Shown here: positions 8,955 through 17,968 of the stretch, piece after piece | Numbering within the stretch: the stretch's first letter is position 1 | Layout of the letters: each line of letters begins with the position of its first letter | The notes under the pieces: generated by a model | Told to the model about the DNA's origin: nothing | Databases searched by the model: none | Seen by the model: the letters and a program-made list of their open reading frames with translations, nothing else | Origin: Alteromonas sp. CI.11.F.A3 | GTDB taxonomy: Bacteria > Pseudomonadota > Gammaproteobacteria > Enterobacterales > Alteromonadaceae | Assembly (NCBI RefSeq): GCF_032925565.1 | Contig: NZ_CP136708.1 | Coordinates: 2,294,001 to 2,358,000, forward strand | DNA: 64,000 nucleotides | Reading direction: 5' to 3' | Position numbers and translations under genes: made by a program

Positions 8955-11318
8955 ATGAACACTTATATGCCAAAAAAGCGTAGTTTCATTGCTTTATCAG
9001 TACTTGCAGGGATGTCATTAACATCAATGCATGCGTTAGCTCAAGAAGCGGAAGCGCAAGCAGCTGAAGAAGAAAAAGAAAAAGAAGTTGAATCAATATT
9101 GGTGACTGGACGTAATGTTTCTTACGCAAACAGTGCCATTTCAACAGAAATGAAAAAACAACAGACCCCGATGACTAGCGCATTGGCTCTCATCGATAAC
9201 TTGCCTGGGGTACTGGTTACTGAAGGCGACCCATTTGGCTCTGATGAGTGGTCTACAACAATTTCAATCCGTGGTTTCCAAGTGAACTTAGATTCACAAC
9301 AAATCGGTATGACTGTTGATGGTATTGCCAACGGTAACTCGAACTACGGTGGTGGTACGAAAGCCAGCCGATATATTGATACCGAAAACTTACGTAGTAC
9401 GGAAGTTTCTCAGGGTACCGCTGATATCAGTTCTCGTTCGAATGAAGCGCTAGGCGGTACGATGGATTTCACAACCATCATGCCTGCGTTGGACGAGCAA
9501 TTAACAGTAAGTACAACGTTTGCAGAATACAACGCCAGTAAAATTTATGTTCGTTATGATACAGGCGAGATTGCACCAGATACGTTTGCATGGCTTTCAT
9601 TATCTACACAGCAAAATGATGATTACATGGATGGGTCAATCACCAATACCCGTGACCATTTAGAAGGTAAAATCATTAGCACAGTAGGTGAAGTAGACCT
9701 TACTGGCTATGTGAGTTACGACGATGCACAAGAATACACTTATCAGCGTGTTTATGGTTTAGCGCAGTATGCTCAAAACCCCGATTGGGATGGATTAACG
9801 GAAAGTTGGTCTGGCATTCCATATCAAGATCAGGTTTATCGTGGAGGATGGGTTACCGAGCGCGAGAACTTCTTCACCTATTTAAAAGCCGATTTCTCAG
9901 TGGGAAGCATCGATTTTAGCACTAACGTTTATTATCACGAAAATGAAGGTACGGGTAAGTGGAACCCATACTATATTGCTGATGTAACCGACGACGGTGC
10001 AGGTAATGCAAACTCTGAATTAGATTCGTCTACTACAGCTTATGGCGGTGCGTCACAAGGTTTAATCTACTTTGTAAATAGTGCTGGCGAAGCTTTATCA
10101 CCGGTTGATGGCTGTGTAAGCTCAATCAGTTCACCTTATGGTGGTGGCGGTGCTGAAGTTGATCCAAATTGCTATGAACAAGGTGCTATTGCAGTAAGCT
10201 CTAATCGCCACACACATTACAATAAGAAGCGTTATGGCGTAAACGGTGATTTTGTTTGGCATACAACTATTGCCGATATGGACAACGTAGTTCGCGGTGG
10301 TTTCTGGTACGAAGATTATCAGCGTGACGAATACCGCGATTGGCACAAGACCATTGATGCTTCAACGAGTTCTCGCTATGAAAACACTCCTTATTGGGTT
10401 CAGTACGACCGAGAATTCCCGGTTGAAACGCTTATGTATTATGTTGAAAACGAACTTGATGCAGGGTTTGCTAAGCTTCGTTTAGGGGCAAAGCAATTTA
10501 ATGTTGATGTGTCTAAAGAAGACCAATTTACGCCTGAAAATAACTTAAACATATCATCTGATTCTGATGTACTGATTTCAGCTGGTTTCGTTGCACCTTT
10601 ACCGGTTGACGGTTTAGAGCTTTTCGGTGGGTACGCAGAGAACTTTGCAGCGGTTAAAGATGCTGTATTAGAGCGTGACGATACTGATATCAGTACGGTA
10701 GAGCCAGAAACCGCAGACAATATCGATTTCGGTTTGCGTTATTCAACACTAGGGTTTAATGCTAGCTTAACGTATTACACTATTGAATTTGAAAACCGCA
10801 TTACCTTTGTTAGCAACGAAGATGTAAATGGTATCGATTTCTTAGAATCTGCGGCAGGCGGCTACATCAATGACGGTGGTATTGAATCTGATGGTATAGA
10901 AGCATCAGTTGATTACAACATCACTGATTCACTAGGCATATATGTTTCTTATACCAAAAACGATTCAACTTACACTGACGAAGGCGTTAGCGGTAACACC
11001 GTAATAGGCTCGCCAGAAGATATGGCTGTGGTTAGCTTTGACTATACTAAAGGTGATTTCTACGCTGGCTTTAGCACCAAATATGTAGGTGAGCGTTTCT
11101 TAGACCAAGCTAATACACAAGAAACTGACTCTTACATTGTTAGTGACCTATATCTAGGTAAAACGGCTTACGATATTGGCGGCGGCATTGATAGCGTAGA
11201 GCTAAGCTTTACGGTAAACAATGTGTTCGACGAAGACTACCTTGGTTCTATTGCTGCAAACGCTGGATGGATTGGTGCACCTCGCATCGCTTCTTTCAAC
11301 GTTCGCGTTGCTATGTAA
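8955..11318 (+). CDS. TonB-dependent outer-membrane receptor of the choline block
   Basis: The protein has a signal peptide (MNTYMPKKRS... ending near MHALA, residues 1-29) and a short Glu-rich linker. The TonB box region EVESILVTG follows, then a plug domain with the IRGFQV motif, and a long beta-barrel ending SFNVRVAM. A TTG at 8889 would add 22 residues. The ATG at 8955 has CGGGAG just before it and starts the signal peptide, so it is chosen, giving 787 residues. Such receptors bring large or scarce substrates across the outer membrane using TonB energy. Position between a BCCT-like transporter and an exported hydrolase suggests a choline-containing substrate, but the ligand cannot be read from sequence. 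Confidence 0.9.
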   Translation: MNTYMPKKRSFIALSVLAGMSLTSMHALAQEAEAQAAEEEKEKEVESILVTGRNVSYANSAISTEMKKQQTPMTSALALIDNLPGVLVTEGDPFGSDEWSTTISIRGFQVNLDSQQIGMTVDGIANGNSNYGGGTKASRYIDTENLRSTEVSQGTADISSRSNEALGGTMDFTTIMPALDEQLTVSTTFAEYNASKIYVRYDTGEIAPDTFAWLSLSTQQNDDYMDGSITNTRDHLEGKIISTVGEVDLTGYVSYDDAQEYTYQRVYGLAQYAQNPDWDGLTESWSGIPYQDQVYRGGWVTERENFFTYLKADFSVGSIDFSTNVYYHENEGTGKWNPYYIADVTDDGAGNANSELDSSTTAYGGASQGLIYFVNSAGEALSPVDGCVSSISSPYGGGGAEVDPNCYEQGAIAVSSNRHTHYNKKRYGVNGDFVWHTTIADMDNVVRGGFWYEDYQRDEYRDWHKTIDASTSSRYENTPYWVQYDREFPVETLMYYVENELDAGFAKLRLGAKQFNVDVSKEDQFTPENNLNISSDSDVLISAGFVAPLPVDGLELFGGYAENFAAVKDAVLERDDTDISTVEPETADNIDFGLRYSTLGFNASLTYYTIEFENRITFVSNEDVNGIDFLESAAGGYINDGGIESDGIEASVDYNITDSLGIYVSYTKNDSTYTDEGVSGNTVIGSPEDMAVVSFDYTKGDFYAGFSTKYVGERFLDQANTQETDSYIVSDLYLGKTAYDIGGGIDSVELSFTVNNVFDEDYLGSIAANAGWIGAPRIASFNVRVAM

Positions 11319-11357
11319 TTAGCACTGCGTAATTAGAGCTATGTAATACAATAGATA

Positions 11358-11394
11358 AAGCCGCAATCAGAATTTCTGGTTGCGGCTTTTTTTT
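11358..11394 (+). terminator. Rho-independent terminator after the TonB receptor
   Basis: A strong stem (AAGCCGCAATCAGAA paired with TTCTGGTTGCGGCTT) is followed by eight Ts. It closes the betBA-transporter-receptor unit 40 bases after the receptor stop. Confidence 0.85.
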
Positions 11395-11489
11395 CAATTG
11401 CTACCACATATTTTCGCTCTTCAGATTTATTATTTTTCTACTTACTCAATTCACTAAAGCGACTTGTTATTGCCACATAAGGTGTTTCT

Positions 11490-13805
11490 ATGAAGTTTTC
11501 GACGCTTAGCCCTGCATTATTGGGTATCTCATTACTGGTATCGGGTAGTCTTGTATCTCATGCGAGTCATGCCTCGGTTAGTATCACAAAAGGCAAAACA
11601 GCAATTCCACATGGAAATGCTATTTCCAATCAAGATTTAACCATTCAAAACGATAAATTGGCATTTGCTATAGCAGTAGACTCAGCGCCGCCGTGGGGGG
11701 TAGCAAGAGGCTGTATAGTTGATATTGCTAATGTGAAAGCTGATGGCACTTTGAGTAACGACCGCGTTGCTTTTGCCGATTTCATTCCAAATAACTGGTC
11801 TAGCTGGCCCAACACCTACACCAAAATTGATATTCTCAAAGACACGGCTGAAGAAGCGGTAGTTAACATTAAAAGAGACTTTGGTGACGCAGAAATAAGT
11901 ACCACATACCGCCTTTCTGAGGGTTCAGACCTTATTCATGTTGAAACCACCATGACTAATAAAGGTGATAGCGATATAGAAGCGCTTTCGGGCTACACAT
12001 TATGGCCAGATTCCGGATACAAATTCGCTGTTCCTCGAAATCACACCATCGATAAACCATTAGAAAATAAATGGTTATCAGACCGTTTTGTAGGTTACGA
12101 CGAAGAATGGGCCATTGCATTACACGCACCTTATATGCGTGAAACTAAAAATCAATCACGTGATTTATACGCGGCACATATACTTAGCCCTTCACAAAGG
12201 ATGACATTCTCGGGTGATTATCAGGTGTTGCCACGCGGTGACTTAGCGCCCGTTGTTAGCGCTGAAATAAAACGTAAAGGGCTAAAAAACGGGACAATTC
12301 AAGCGCACATAAGTACTCAGGAAGGGCAAGACGTAGAACAAGCCGCTATTGTCATATCGCAGAATGGTGTGCCTTACATGTGGGCGATGGGTGATGGCAA
12401 GAATGTGGCATTCACACTGCCGGTAGGAGACTACGAAGTGTACGCTACAGGCAAACAACATTCAGACAGTAAAACGCGCCTGATAACAGTTGAAGAGAAT
12501 GCGACCCAAACACTTTCATTCGATGCGCTTCGCGCACCCGGCAAAATAAGCCTTGATATTACCGATGCAAAAAGTCAGCAGCCCATAGATGCAAAAATTA
12601 CGATAGAGCAGGGTAACCAACCACTTATCGAATATTTGGGTGCGCGAACCTTTTTTACTGACCTTGATAATATCGGCAACGCCGTATTTGGTTTGGCACC
12701 GGGGGAATACGAATTAAGCGTTTCACATGGTGCGGATTTTAATGCCCAAAGTACCATGATAGCGGCAAGTGTTGATGCAAATAAAACAACAACCGTAGCA
12801 AGCGCTATTGATGTAAAAACCTATCCCACGAAGCACGGTTGGTACGCGGGCGACCTGCATCATCATGCCGATGTGTTAGAAGGGTCAACTAATCCGAAAA
12901 ATTTGGTTCGTTCTCAGTTAGCAGCTGGTTTAAACGTGCTGTTTGTTAGCGATCATGATTCCACTAAAAACAACGACACCATTCAAACACTGGCCGATAA
13001 GCGCAATGTACCCTTTATACCATCTATTGAAGTGTCGCCGTCTTGGGGGCATTTCAATGCGTTTCCTATTAATAGTGGGGCGCAATTAACGGTTGATCCT
13101 GGTGTAGATGATATACACAGTATTATTGAAGATGTTCGGCGCATGGGTGCTACTGTTATTGCCTCAAATCACCCCTACATACCTTATGGCTATTTAAGCA
13201 GTTTAGATAAAGGCACAGCGCCAGGGGGATTTAATCCTAGCATTGATTTATTCGAGTTAAATGCAGTGGTGCCTAACACCCCAACCATTAACAAGGCGCA
13301 CCAGTTGTGGAGTGAAGGATTACCGTACTACTTTACTGCAGGTTCAGACACCCACGACGTATTAAACCAAACCAGTGGATTGAATAGACTATTCGTTTAT
13401 ACAGGAAGTAAACCGACAGCTAAAGCCTTCGCACAAGCAGCAAAAGACGGTCATTCTTACGTATCTTTTGGCCCTGTTATTTACCCCGAAAATGTGATGT
13501 TTGGCGATACTTTGAAGCTTGCAAAGGCACAAGCACAAACGATCAGTTTCGATTTGGTGGCGGTAAATGGGCTTAAGTCTGTGCAGTTAATTGGTAGCGA
13601 TAGCACTGCAACTGCTACCAAAAAGCAAAGTGCCGCGAGCAGTGTAGTGCTTGAAGATAAAAAACTAACTGGGGATCACGATTCCGTTAGTTTTAAAGTA
13701 CCACAAGTCTCTGGATGGGTAGCGTTAGTTGTAGAGGATAACGAAGGCCGTAAAGCCTATACCAACCCTATTTGGCTTGAGCTGGTTGATGAGAGCCAGT
13801 TTTAG
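11490..13805 (+). CDS. Exported PHP-domain metallohydrolase (CehA/McbA type)
   Basis: The 771-residue protein begins with a signal peptide (cleavage near SHASHA, about residues 25-29). Residues 30-450 form beta-rich domains that look like accessory or binding modules. From about residue 450 comes a PHP-type metal site: GDLHHHADV, then VSDHDSTKNN, SNHPYIPYG and GSDTHDV, giving the His/Asp ligands of a polynuclear metal centre. A beta domain ends the protein. CehA/McbA relatives hydrolyse esters or phosphoesters. The signal peptide places this one in the periplasm or outside. Next to betBA, a transporter and a TonB receptor, a plausible job is to release choline from an ester or phosphoester. 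That substrate is an inference. Confidence 0.8.
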   Translation: MKFSTLSPALLGISLLVSGSLVSHASHASVSITKGKTAIPHGNAISNQDLTIQNDKLAFAIAVDSAPPWGVARGCIVDIANVKADGTLSNDRVAFADFIPNNWSSWPNTYTKIDILKDTAEEAVVNIKRDFGDAEISTTYRLSEGSDLIHVETTMTNKGDSDIEALSGYTLWPDSGYKFAVPRNHTIDKPLENKWLSDRFVGYDEEWAIALHAPYMRETKNQSRDLYAAHILSPSQRMTFSGDYQVLPRGDLAPVVSAEIKRKGLKNGTIQAHISTQEGQDVEQAAIVISQNGVPYMWAMGDGKNVAFTLPVGDYEVYATGKQHSDSKTRLITVEENATQTLSFDALRAPGKISLDITDAKSQQPIDAKITIEQGNQPLIEYLGARTFFTDLDNIGNAVFGLAPGEYELSVSHGADFNAQSTMIAASVDANKTTTVASAIDVKTYPTKHGWYAGDLHHHADVLEGSTNPKNLVRSQLAAGLNVLFVSDHDSTKNNDTIQTLADKRNVPFIPSIEVSPSWGHFNAFPINSGAQLTVDPGVDDIHSIIEDVRRMGATVIASNHPYIPYGYLSSLDKGTAPGGFNPSIDLFELNAVVPNTPTINKAHQLWSEGLPYYFTAGSDTHDVLNQTSGLNRLFVYTGSKPTAKAFAQAAKDGHSYVSFGPVIYPENVMFGDTLKLAKAQAQTISFDLVAVNGLKSVQLIGSDSTATATKKQSAASSVVLEDKKLTGDHDSVSFKVPQVSGWVALVVEDNEGRKAYTNPIWLELVDESQF

Positions 13806-13820
13806 TTAATGTTAAACGTG

Positions 13821-13861
13821 GGTCAGAGTGCTTTTGTTAGTAAAGGTATTCTGACCTCATT
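13821..13861 (+). terminator. Possible terminator hairpin after the PHP hydrolase
   Basis: GGTCAGA at 13821-13827 pairs with TCTGACC at 13850-13856 around a 22-base loop, followed by TCATTTCTTT. The stem is short and the T-run imperfect. Confidence 0.4.
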
Positions 13862-14553
13862 TCTTTAGTTCTTATTCGTCAATAAATAGAAAAGCTGATA
13901 AAAACGGTCAATCTTGAGGTAGATGTATATTCGTTATTCCTAGAGCTATTTGGTTACATATAAAAAGAGCCATTCGGTTCGCATTTATCGTATTCGACCG
14001 AATGGATATAGAAATAGTGTCATTTATTAGTGAGCTTAATGCTTCCCCATATGCAAAATTAGCACATATATCGATAATTTAAAAAATTAGGCCGCTTTGA
14101 TGATAATTATTTTAAGCCTCGATCATTTATTCGAATAGTACTTGAAATCACTGTACTTCAGACTTCCTAATTTCTAAAAAGTTAGTCACTACTAACCTAA
14201 AATTTATGCCAGTATAGATGCATATTTAACCACCAGATATTGGGTTGCAATCAAACACAAAGCTCACTATCTTGTGATCAGACGATGGATTGTAAGAGCG
14301 AGAGAAACTCATGGATGAGGAGGGAAAGGCCAGTTAGTGGCTGGCCTTTCATTAACAGGAACTCATTGTGTTTGGTAATGGATCCCAAAGAAGACTAACA
14401 TTTCCCGTGCGAATCTTCATGCTCAAAGTATCGTAAAACACCATGGAAAATCAATAGAACTAGTTCGTTTTTTTCACTCTATTGCTTAGGTTGTCGGATT
14501 TTTTTAAGTATTTCAATGAGCTCCAAAATATTAACAATTTTAGAGTAAAAGAA
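13862..14553. other. Gene-free region with two perfect inverted repeats
   Basis: No convincing gene is seen. CCATTCGGT at 13970-13978 pairs with ACCGAATGG at 13997-14005. GAAAGGCCAG at 14324-14333 pairs with CTGGCCTTTC at 14341-14350 over a 7-base loop. The second is a strong hairpin without a T-run, about 200 bases upstream of the microprotein pair. It could be part of a structured RNA or leader. Confidence 0.4.
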
Positions 14554-14676
14554 ATGAAAATATTATATTACAAGGATTTATCGTGTCCCTTTAAGTACGG
14601 TAAAGTTTGTTTAAACCCTGAACTAGAGCCCATGGTTTGTGATAAGCCTACTATTACTGGAGGGTTTGAATTATGA
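14554..14676 (+). CDS. Microprotein, first of a coupled pair
   Basis: The ATG at 14554 gives a 40-residue protein starting MKILYYKDLSCPFKYGKVC. It has three cysteines and no membrane segment. Its stop overlaps the start of the next small gene as ATGA, the typical sign of translational coupling, which is the main reason to believe it is real. The frame could extend further upstream without a better start. Function unknown. Confidence 0.45.
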   Translation: MKILYYKDLSCPFKYGKVCLNPELEPMVCDKPTITGGFEL

Positions 14677-14807
14677 GCGGCAACTACACTGATGGTAAAT
14701 TTGTTTACTGCCGATTTAGACGTAAACGCAATAGCTCTGAATTGATGGACGCTCACGACTATGGGTATCAAGCATGGCGAATACCGATAAAAGCTAAAGC
14801 TAAGTAG
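14673..14807 (+). CDS. Microprotein, second of a coupled pair
   Basis: This 44-residue protein begins MSGNYTDGKFVYCRFRRKRN and is basic. A very good ribosome site (GGAGGG) lies 8 bases before the ATG, inside the upstream gene, and the ATGA overlap supports coupling. A strong terminator follows within 20 bases. I recognise no family. Size and charge would fit a small nucleic-acid-binding or regulatory peptide, but nothing in the sequence proves this. Confidence 0.5.
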   Translation: MSGNYTDGKFVYCRFRRKRNSSELMDAHDYGYQAWRIPIKAKAK

Positions 14808-14825
14808 TTGCTAAAATAGTTGGTT

Positions 14826-14848
14826 GGGGGCTTTATAGCCCCCTTTTT
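14826..14848 (+). terminator. Rho-independent terminator between convergent genes
   Basis: GGGGGCT pairs with AGCCCCC around a TTAT loop, followed by five Ts. It ends the microprotein pair and lies just before the stop of the MFS gene on the other strand. Confidence 0.8.
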
Positions 14849-14868
14849 ACTTTTTAACTAACTGTTTC

Positions 14869-16062
14869 TCAACTAGTAGCAAGGGCAGGATTGCGATTAC
14901 GCAGTTGTAAATAACTTAGTCCCCACATGATAAACCCACCAAAGAACAGCATAGCCGATGCGTAGCCGGTTTCGTTGAAACTAGCGCCAGATGCCAACAT
15001 AGCACCGCCTAACATAGGGCCAATGGCATTTGCCGTATTAAACGCGCACTGCACTAGGGCGCCTATCATTGCATGTCCCGTGGGTGAAACATCTAACAAC
15101 ATCGACTGAATAACAGCGGCTAAGCCAACACTTGCGCCTAGTAGGAATACGGTAAGGTATAGCCACCAAATATTGCTCGCCGCAAATACGTACATAACAG
15201 CTACGCCAACACTACATAGTAATGCTATACCTGTGGTGCGAAGAGGGGATTTGTCAGCAAGTTTACTAATAAACCAGTTACCGATAGTGGTACCAATACC
15301 GAACATCATCATGGCTACCGAAATAGTGACTTCTGGTGAGTTAGTCACGTTTAATATGGTATCGGCAAGGTAGGTATAAATACAAAAAACGCCACCAAAA
15401 CCCACAAATATAATACCTGAAATTGACCATACCAATTTATTTTTAAGTACGCCAAACTCCTCTCGTAAGTTCGTTGGAGTAGTCACCGGGCTACTAGGTA
15501 CGAACAGATAAATAAGTGCAATGGTGATGAGCGCAAGCACCGCCACTATAGCCATACACACGCGCCAACTCATATTCTGCCCAATCATGGTAGCCATGGG
15601 CACACCAACGATTGTGGCAATAGTTAAGCCAGCAAATACCATCGACATATAGCTGGCGCGTTTTCCAGTAGGCGCCATACTAGCGGCAATTAACAACGCG
15701 GTGCCGAAATAAGCGCCGTGGGGTAACCCAGACAATACACGATAAAACACCAACTCTGGCAAGCTTGAAGCGATAGCACTTAAGCCATTAGCTATACACA
15801 TCATTGCTGCAAAGATAATTAATGCAGTGCGACGGTTGGTTTTATTGGTGAGTAACATAAACGAAGGCGCGCCAATGACCACACCAATGGCATAGCCGCT
15901 TATTACATTGCCGGCCATAGATGGCGTAACATCGAAACTTTCAGCGATAAGAGGCAACATCGACATAGATGAAAACTCGGTGAGCCCTAACACAAACGTG
16001 CCAAGAGCCATCACTAACATAGGCCAAATTACAGTGCTTCGGTTTGAAGGTGATGCAGACAT
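14869..16062 (-). CDS. MFS transporter, drug:proton antiporter type
   Basis: The 397-residue protein has 12 hydrophobic helices, the standard topology. The first helix carries the LGLTEFSSMSMLP pattern of the DHA1 family (AraJ/NepI/SotB-like exporters). The loop after helix 2 has NKTNRRTAL, a variant of MFS motif A, and the fifth helix region has LTIATIVGVPMATMIGQ. Such proteins export sugars, arabinose-like compounds, nucleosides or drugs, and the substrate cannot be chosen here. It stands alone, reading away from the integrated element, whose left boundary is about 350 bases upstream of its start. Confidence 0.85.
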   Translation of the reverse strand: MSASPSNRSTVIWPMLVMALGTFVLGLTEFSSMSMLPLIAESFDVTPSMAGNVISGYAIGVVIGAPSFMLLTNKTNRRTALIIFAAMMCIANGLSAIASSLPELVFYRVLSGLPHGAYFGTALLIAASMAPTGKRASYMSMVFAGLTIATIVGVPMATMIGQNMSWRVCMAIVAVLALITIALIYLFVPSSPVTTPTNLREEFGVLKNKLVWSISGIIFVGFGGVFCIYTYLADTILNVTNSPEVTISVAMMMFGIGTTIGNWFISKLADKSPLRTTGIALLCSVGVAVMYVFAASNIWWLYLTVFLLGASVGLAAVIQSMLLDVSPTGHAMIGALVQCAFNTANAIGPMLGGAMLASGASFNETGYASAMLFFGGFIMWGLSYLQLRNRNPALATS

Positions 16063-16390
16063 AAATACCTTAAAATTTTAACAGCTACCGCTGATAGGGG
16101 CGCCATCAATAACAAATACGTTGTGAGAACTTGTGCGATAGAAAGCAATTAACGCGTTAACGCTAACATTTGATATAGCAACTTGGTGTAGTAGGGATGT
16201 TTTGAATCAATGTAGGCCTAATTAACAAAACGAAAATACGCAGCAACATTGAATAGTGAATTTTTATTATTTAAGCATTATACGTTATTAACGCTTCATG
16301 TTTCTATTACTAGCGCCATAGATAGCCGAGTTTTATCGGTCAAGTGCTGAGATATCCAAACAGGCTTACTTCTTATTTGCCCATAAATGC
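16063..16390. other. Non-coding stretch between the MFS gene and the element
   Basis: No gene is seen. It is AT-rich and probably holds the MFS promoter on the minus strand. This is the chromosomal flank that originally lay downstream of ssrA. Confidence 0.4.
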
Positions 16391-16412
16391 AAAAAGCCCC
16401 TAAAAGGGGCTT
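16391..16412 (-). terminator. Displaced original terminator of ssrA
   Basis: Read on the minus strand, AAGCCCC, loop TTTTA and GGGGCTT are followed by a T-run. It lies six bases beyond the left copy of the 21-bp repeat, exactly where an intact, uninterrupted tmRNA gene would have its terminator. I infer that it ended ssrA before the element inserted. Confidence 0.75.
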
Positions 16413-16417
16413 AAAGC

Positions 16418-16438
16418 GAATTGGTGGAGCTGGCGGGA
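16418..16438. repeat. Left attachment site (21-bp direct repeat)
   Basis: The sequence begins GAATTGGTGGAGC and ends TGGCGGGA, and is identical to 29494-29514. Bases on each side differ between the copies, so the repeat is exactly 21 bp. It is a remnant of the tmRNA 3' end. Confidence 0.9.
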
Positions 16439-16520
16439 AGTGCCACCTAGTAAAGAGGCTGATAATTAACCTATACGATACATAGTCTTATACTTGTATG
16501 CAAACCCACTTTTATAATAA

Positions 16521-16542
16521 TCATGACACTTAATCGTGACAG
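16521..16542. promoter_or_regulatory. Left paired TCGTGACAC-like boxes (candidate integrase arm sites)
   Basis: TCATGACAC at 16521 and TCGTGACA at 16534 are spaced 13 bases start to start, 83 bases inside the left attachment repeat. A matching pair with the same spacing and orientation lies at the other end (29410-29431), 18 of 22 positions identical. Confidence 0.55.
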
Positions 16543-16572
16543 CGTGTAATCTCAAACCCTGACCAATGACCC

Positions 16573-16601
16573 TAAATTAACCTCGAATAATAAATTAACC
16601 T
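16573..16601. repeat. Two TAAATTAACCT direct repeats upstream of the Xre gene
   Basis: The 11-base unit occurs at 16573-16583 and 16591-16601, followed by partly inverted AGTTAATTTA. Position about 100 bases before the xre gene makes it a candidate operator for that regulator, or further recombination sites of the element. Confidence 0.4.
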
Positions 16602-16703
16602 TTTTAGTTAATTTATTTTAACTTTTGGGTTGAGTTTTGTCGTGGGTTAGGTTAAGGTTGCATAGTGATATACATTTAGTAAAGCTTCTTGGAGGAGGTT
16701 AGC

Positions 16704-17057
16704 ATGGCACTTACAGAGTTTGGAAAAGCCGTCAGAAAAGCCCGTATCGATACAGGATATACGCTTAAGACAATGGCCGAAGAACTAGGTAAATCTGCTG
16801 CGTTTTTTAGTAGTATGGAAACGGGTACTAAAAAGATACCGAAAGACTGGGTAGTAAAGATTTCGGAGTTTTTTGAAAGCAAAGATTATTCAGTACCAGA
16901 ACTTGGTAAATATGCAGATGTTTCAAACCGAAGCGTTTCATTGGACGGTCTTTCACAACAGCAGCAGATGTTGGTTGCAGGGTTAGCTCATTCACCCTTT
17001 ACACCATCAGAGTTAAAGAAAATAGCGGAAGTTTTGGATCAGTGTAAGAATAAGTAA
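16704..17057 (+). CDS. Xre-family helix-turn-helix regulator
   Basis: The protein has 117 residues from the ATG at 16704, which is preceded by a strong GGAGGAGG site. An in-frame start 15 bases earlier is less well placed. Residues 4-65 form an HTH_3-type domain: FGKAVRKARIDTGYTLKTMAEELGKSAAFFSSMETG, with the usual two-helix recognition unit. A C-terminal tail of about 50 residues follows. The next gene encodes an ImmA/IrrE-type peptidase 12 bases downstream. That pairing is typical of repressor/anti-repressor switches on mobile elements and of some toxin-antitoxin-like loci. Confidence 0.85.
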   Translation: MALTEFGKAVRKARIDTGYTLKTMAEELGKSAAFFSSMETGTKKIPKDWVVKISEFFESKDYSVPELGKYADVSNRSVSLDGLSQQQQMLVAGLAHSPFTPSELKKIAEVLDQCKNK

Positions 17058-17069
17058 AAGGGGAAATGT

Positions 17070-17537
17070 ATGCCTGAAAGTTATCAGCTTAGAGGAATAA
17101 GAGTAAGACCTTTAAGTGAAATAGAAATTGCAAAAAATGCTTTAAGTGTATGCGAGGCTTTTCGTCTTACGAAACGAAAAGTCAAAAGTATTGACCAGTT
17201 TTTTGAGTCTTTATATATCCTTGGCATCACTATAAGCGTCATCGAGTCAGAAGAATGGCTGCAATTGACTAAAGGGTTTTGCAATCCCTCTGAACGCAAA
17301 ATAATGATACCAGAGCATATATACCAAAATGCTTGTATCGGCGAGAGAGAGGCTCTCGCTGTCATGTTCCATGAGATAGGGCATCTCTTTCTCAATCATC
17401 AACCAATTCTACACTTTTCCGACGTTTTGCCAAAAGTGGAAGAAGACGCTGAATGGCAAGCAGATACATTCGCAGAAGTGATTTTAAAACATTTAGGATA
17501 TGATCTTGAACAGCTTAGTTTAGACTTTTATATGTAA
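17070..17537 (+). CDS. ImmA/IrrE-family metallopeptidase
   Basis: The 155-residue protein has the zinc motif HEIGH (His101, Glu102, His105) in VMFHEIGHLFLNH. Further acidic residues VEEDAEWQADTFAE at about 130-143 fit the third ligand region. ImmA of ICEBs1 cleaves its Xre-type repressor to switch the element on, and IrrE acts similarly in Deinococcus. With an Xre gene 12 bases upstream, the same relationship is likely here. The ribosome site is AAGGGG. Neighbouring genes downstream are separated, so the two form a small operon. Confidence 0.8.
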   Translation: MPESYQLRGIRVRPLSEIEIAKNALSVCEAFRLTKRKVKSIDQFFESLYILGITISVIESEEWLQLTKGFCNPSERKIMIPEHIYQNACIGEREALAVMFHEIGHLFLNHQPILHFSDVLPKVEEDAEWQADTFAEVILKHLGYDLEQLSLDFYM

Positions 17538-17727
17538 AAAACCCCATCCAAAAAAGGATAGGGTCTTCGCCCCCTGTCAAAGTTGCAGCTTTGATTAGGG
17601 ATTGTTCTAACCCGAGAATTTAGCGAGTCATAACTTATGTTTTACAAGTTAGAGTATAGACTTCTTTTTTTAAAAATCAAGACACACTTGTGGGCGACGT
17701 TCTCTCAACTTGAGAAGAGTAAGCGCT

Positions 17728-17871
17728 ATGAAAAGTGGTTATTGTCCTAAGTGTAAGCAACCTTGTGAAGTTAGCTTTGTCAGCCATTTTAAACGCAATG
17801 GCAAAGTTTTCTATCCTAAAAAAGGCAAGCGTTGTTTTGTCATTCCACACTGCACTAACTGCAGTAAATAA
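17728..17871 (+). CDS. Small zinc-ribbon-like protein
   Basis: The 47-residue protein begins MKSGYCPKCKQPCEV and ends with HCTNCSK. Two CxxC pairs at the two ends of a short basic domain are the pattern of a zinc ribbon. The ATG follows GAGAAGAGTAAG, and a terminator lies right after the stop. It stands alone between the ImmA-type gene and the DUF2971 gene. Function unknown. A nucleic-acid or protein contact is the usual role of such ribbons. Confidence 0.6.
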   Translation: MKSGYCPKCKQPCEVSFVSHFKRNGKVFYPKKGKRCFVIPHCTNCSK

Positions 17872-17878
17872 GTAGTTG

Positions 17879-17905
17879 GCCCGCTGTGAGGCGGGCTATT
17901 TCTTA
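17879..17905 (+). terminator. Terminator after the zinc-ribbon gene
   Basis: GCCCGC at 17879-17884 pairs with GCGGGC at 17891-17896 around TGTGAG, followed by TATTTCTT. Confidence 0.6.
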
Positions 17906-17968
17906 GGATTCTGTGATAAAACGAAAATACGTTAAAGCACTGTTTATTTTATTTTTAGCAACGGCAAT

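Noticed and set aside
17530..17570. Terminator after the ImmA-type gene
   Set aside because: The stem ACCCCATCC/GGATAGGGT has a mismatch and lacks a T-run on the plus strand; left out as unproven.
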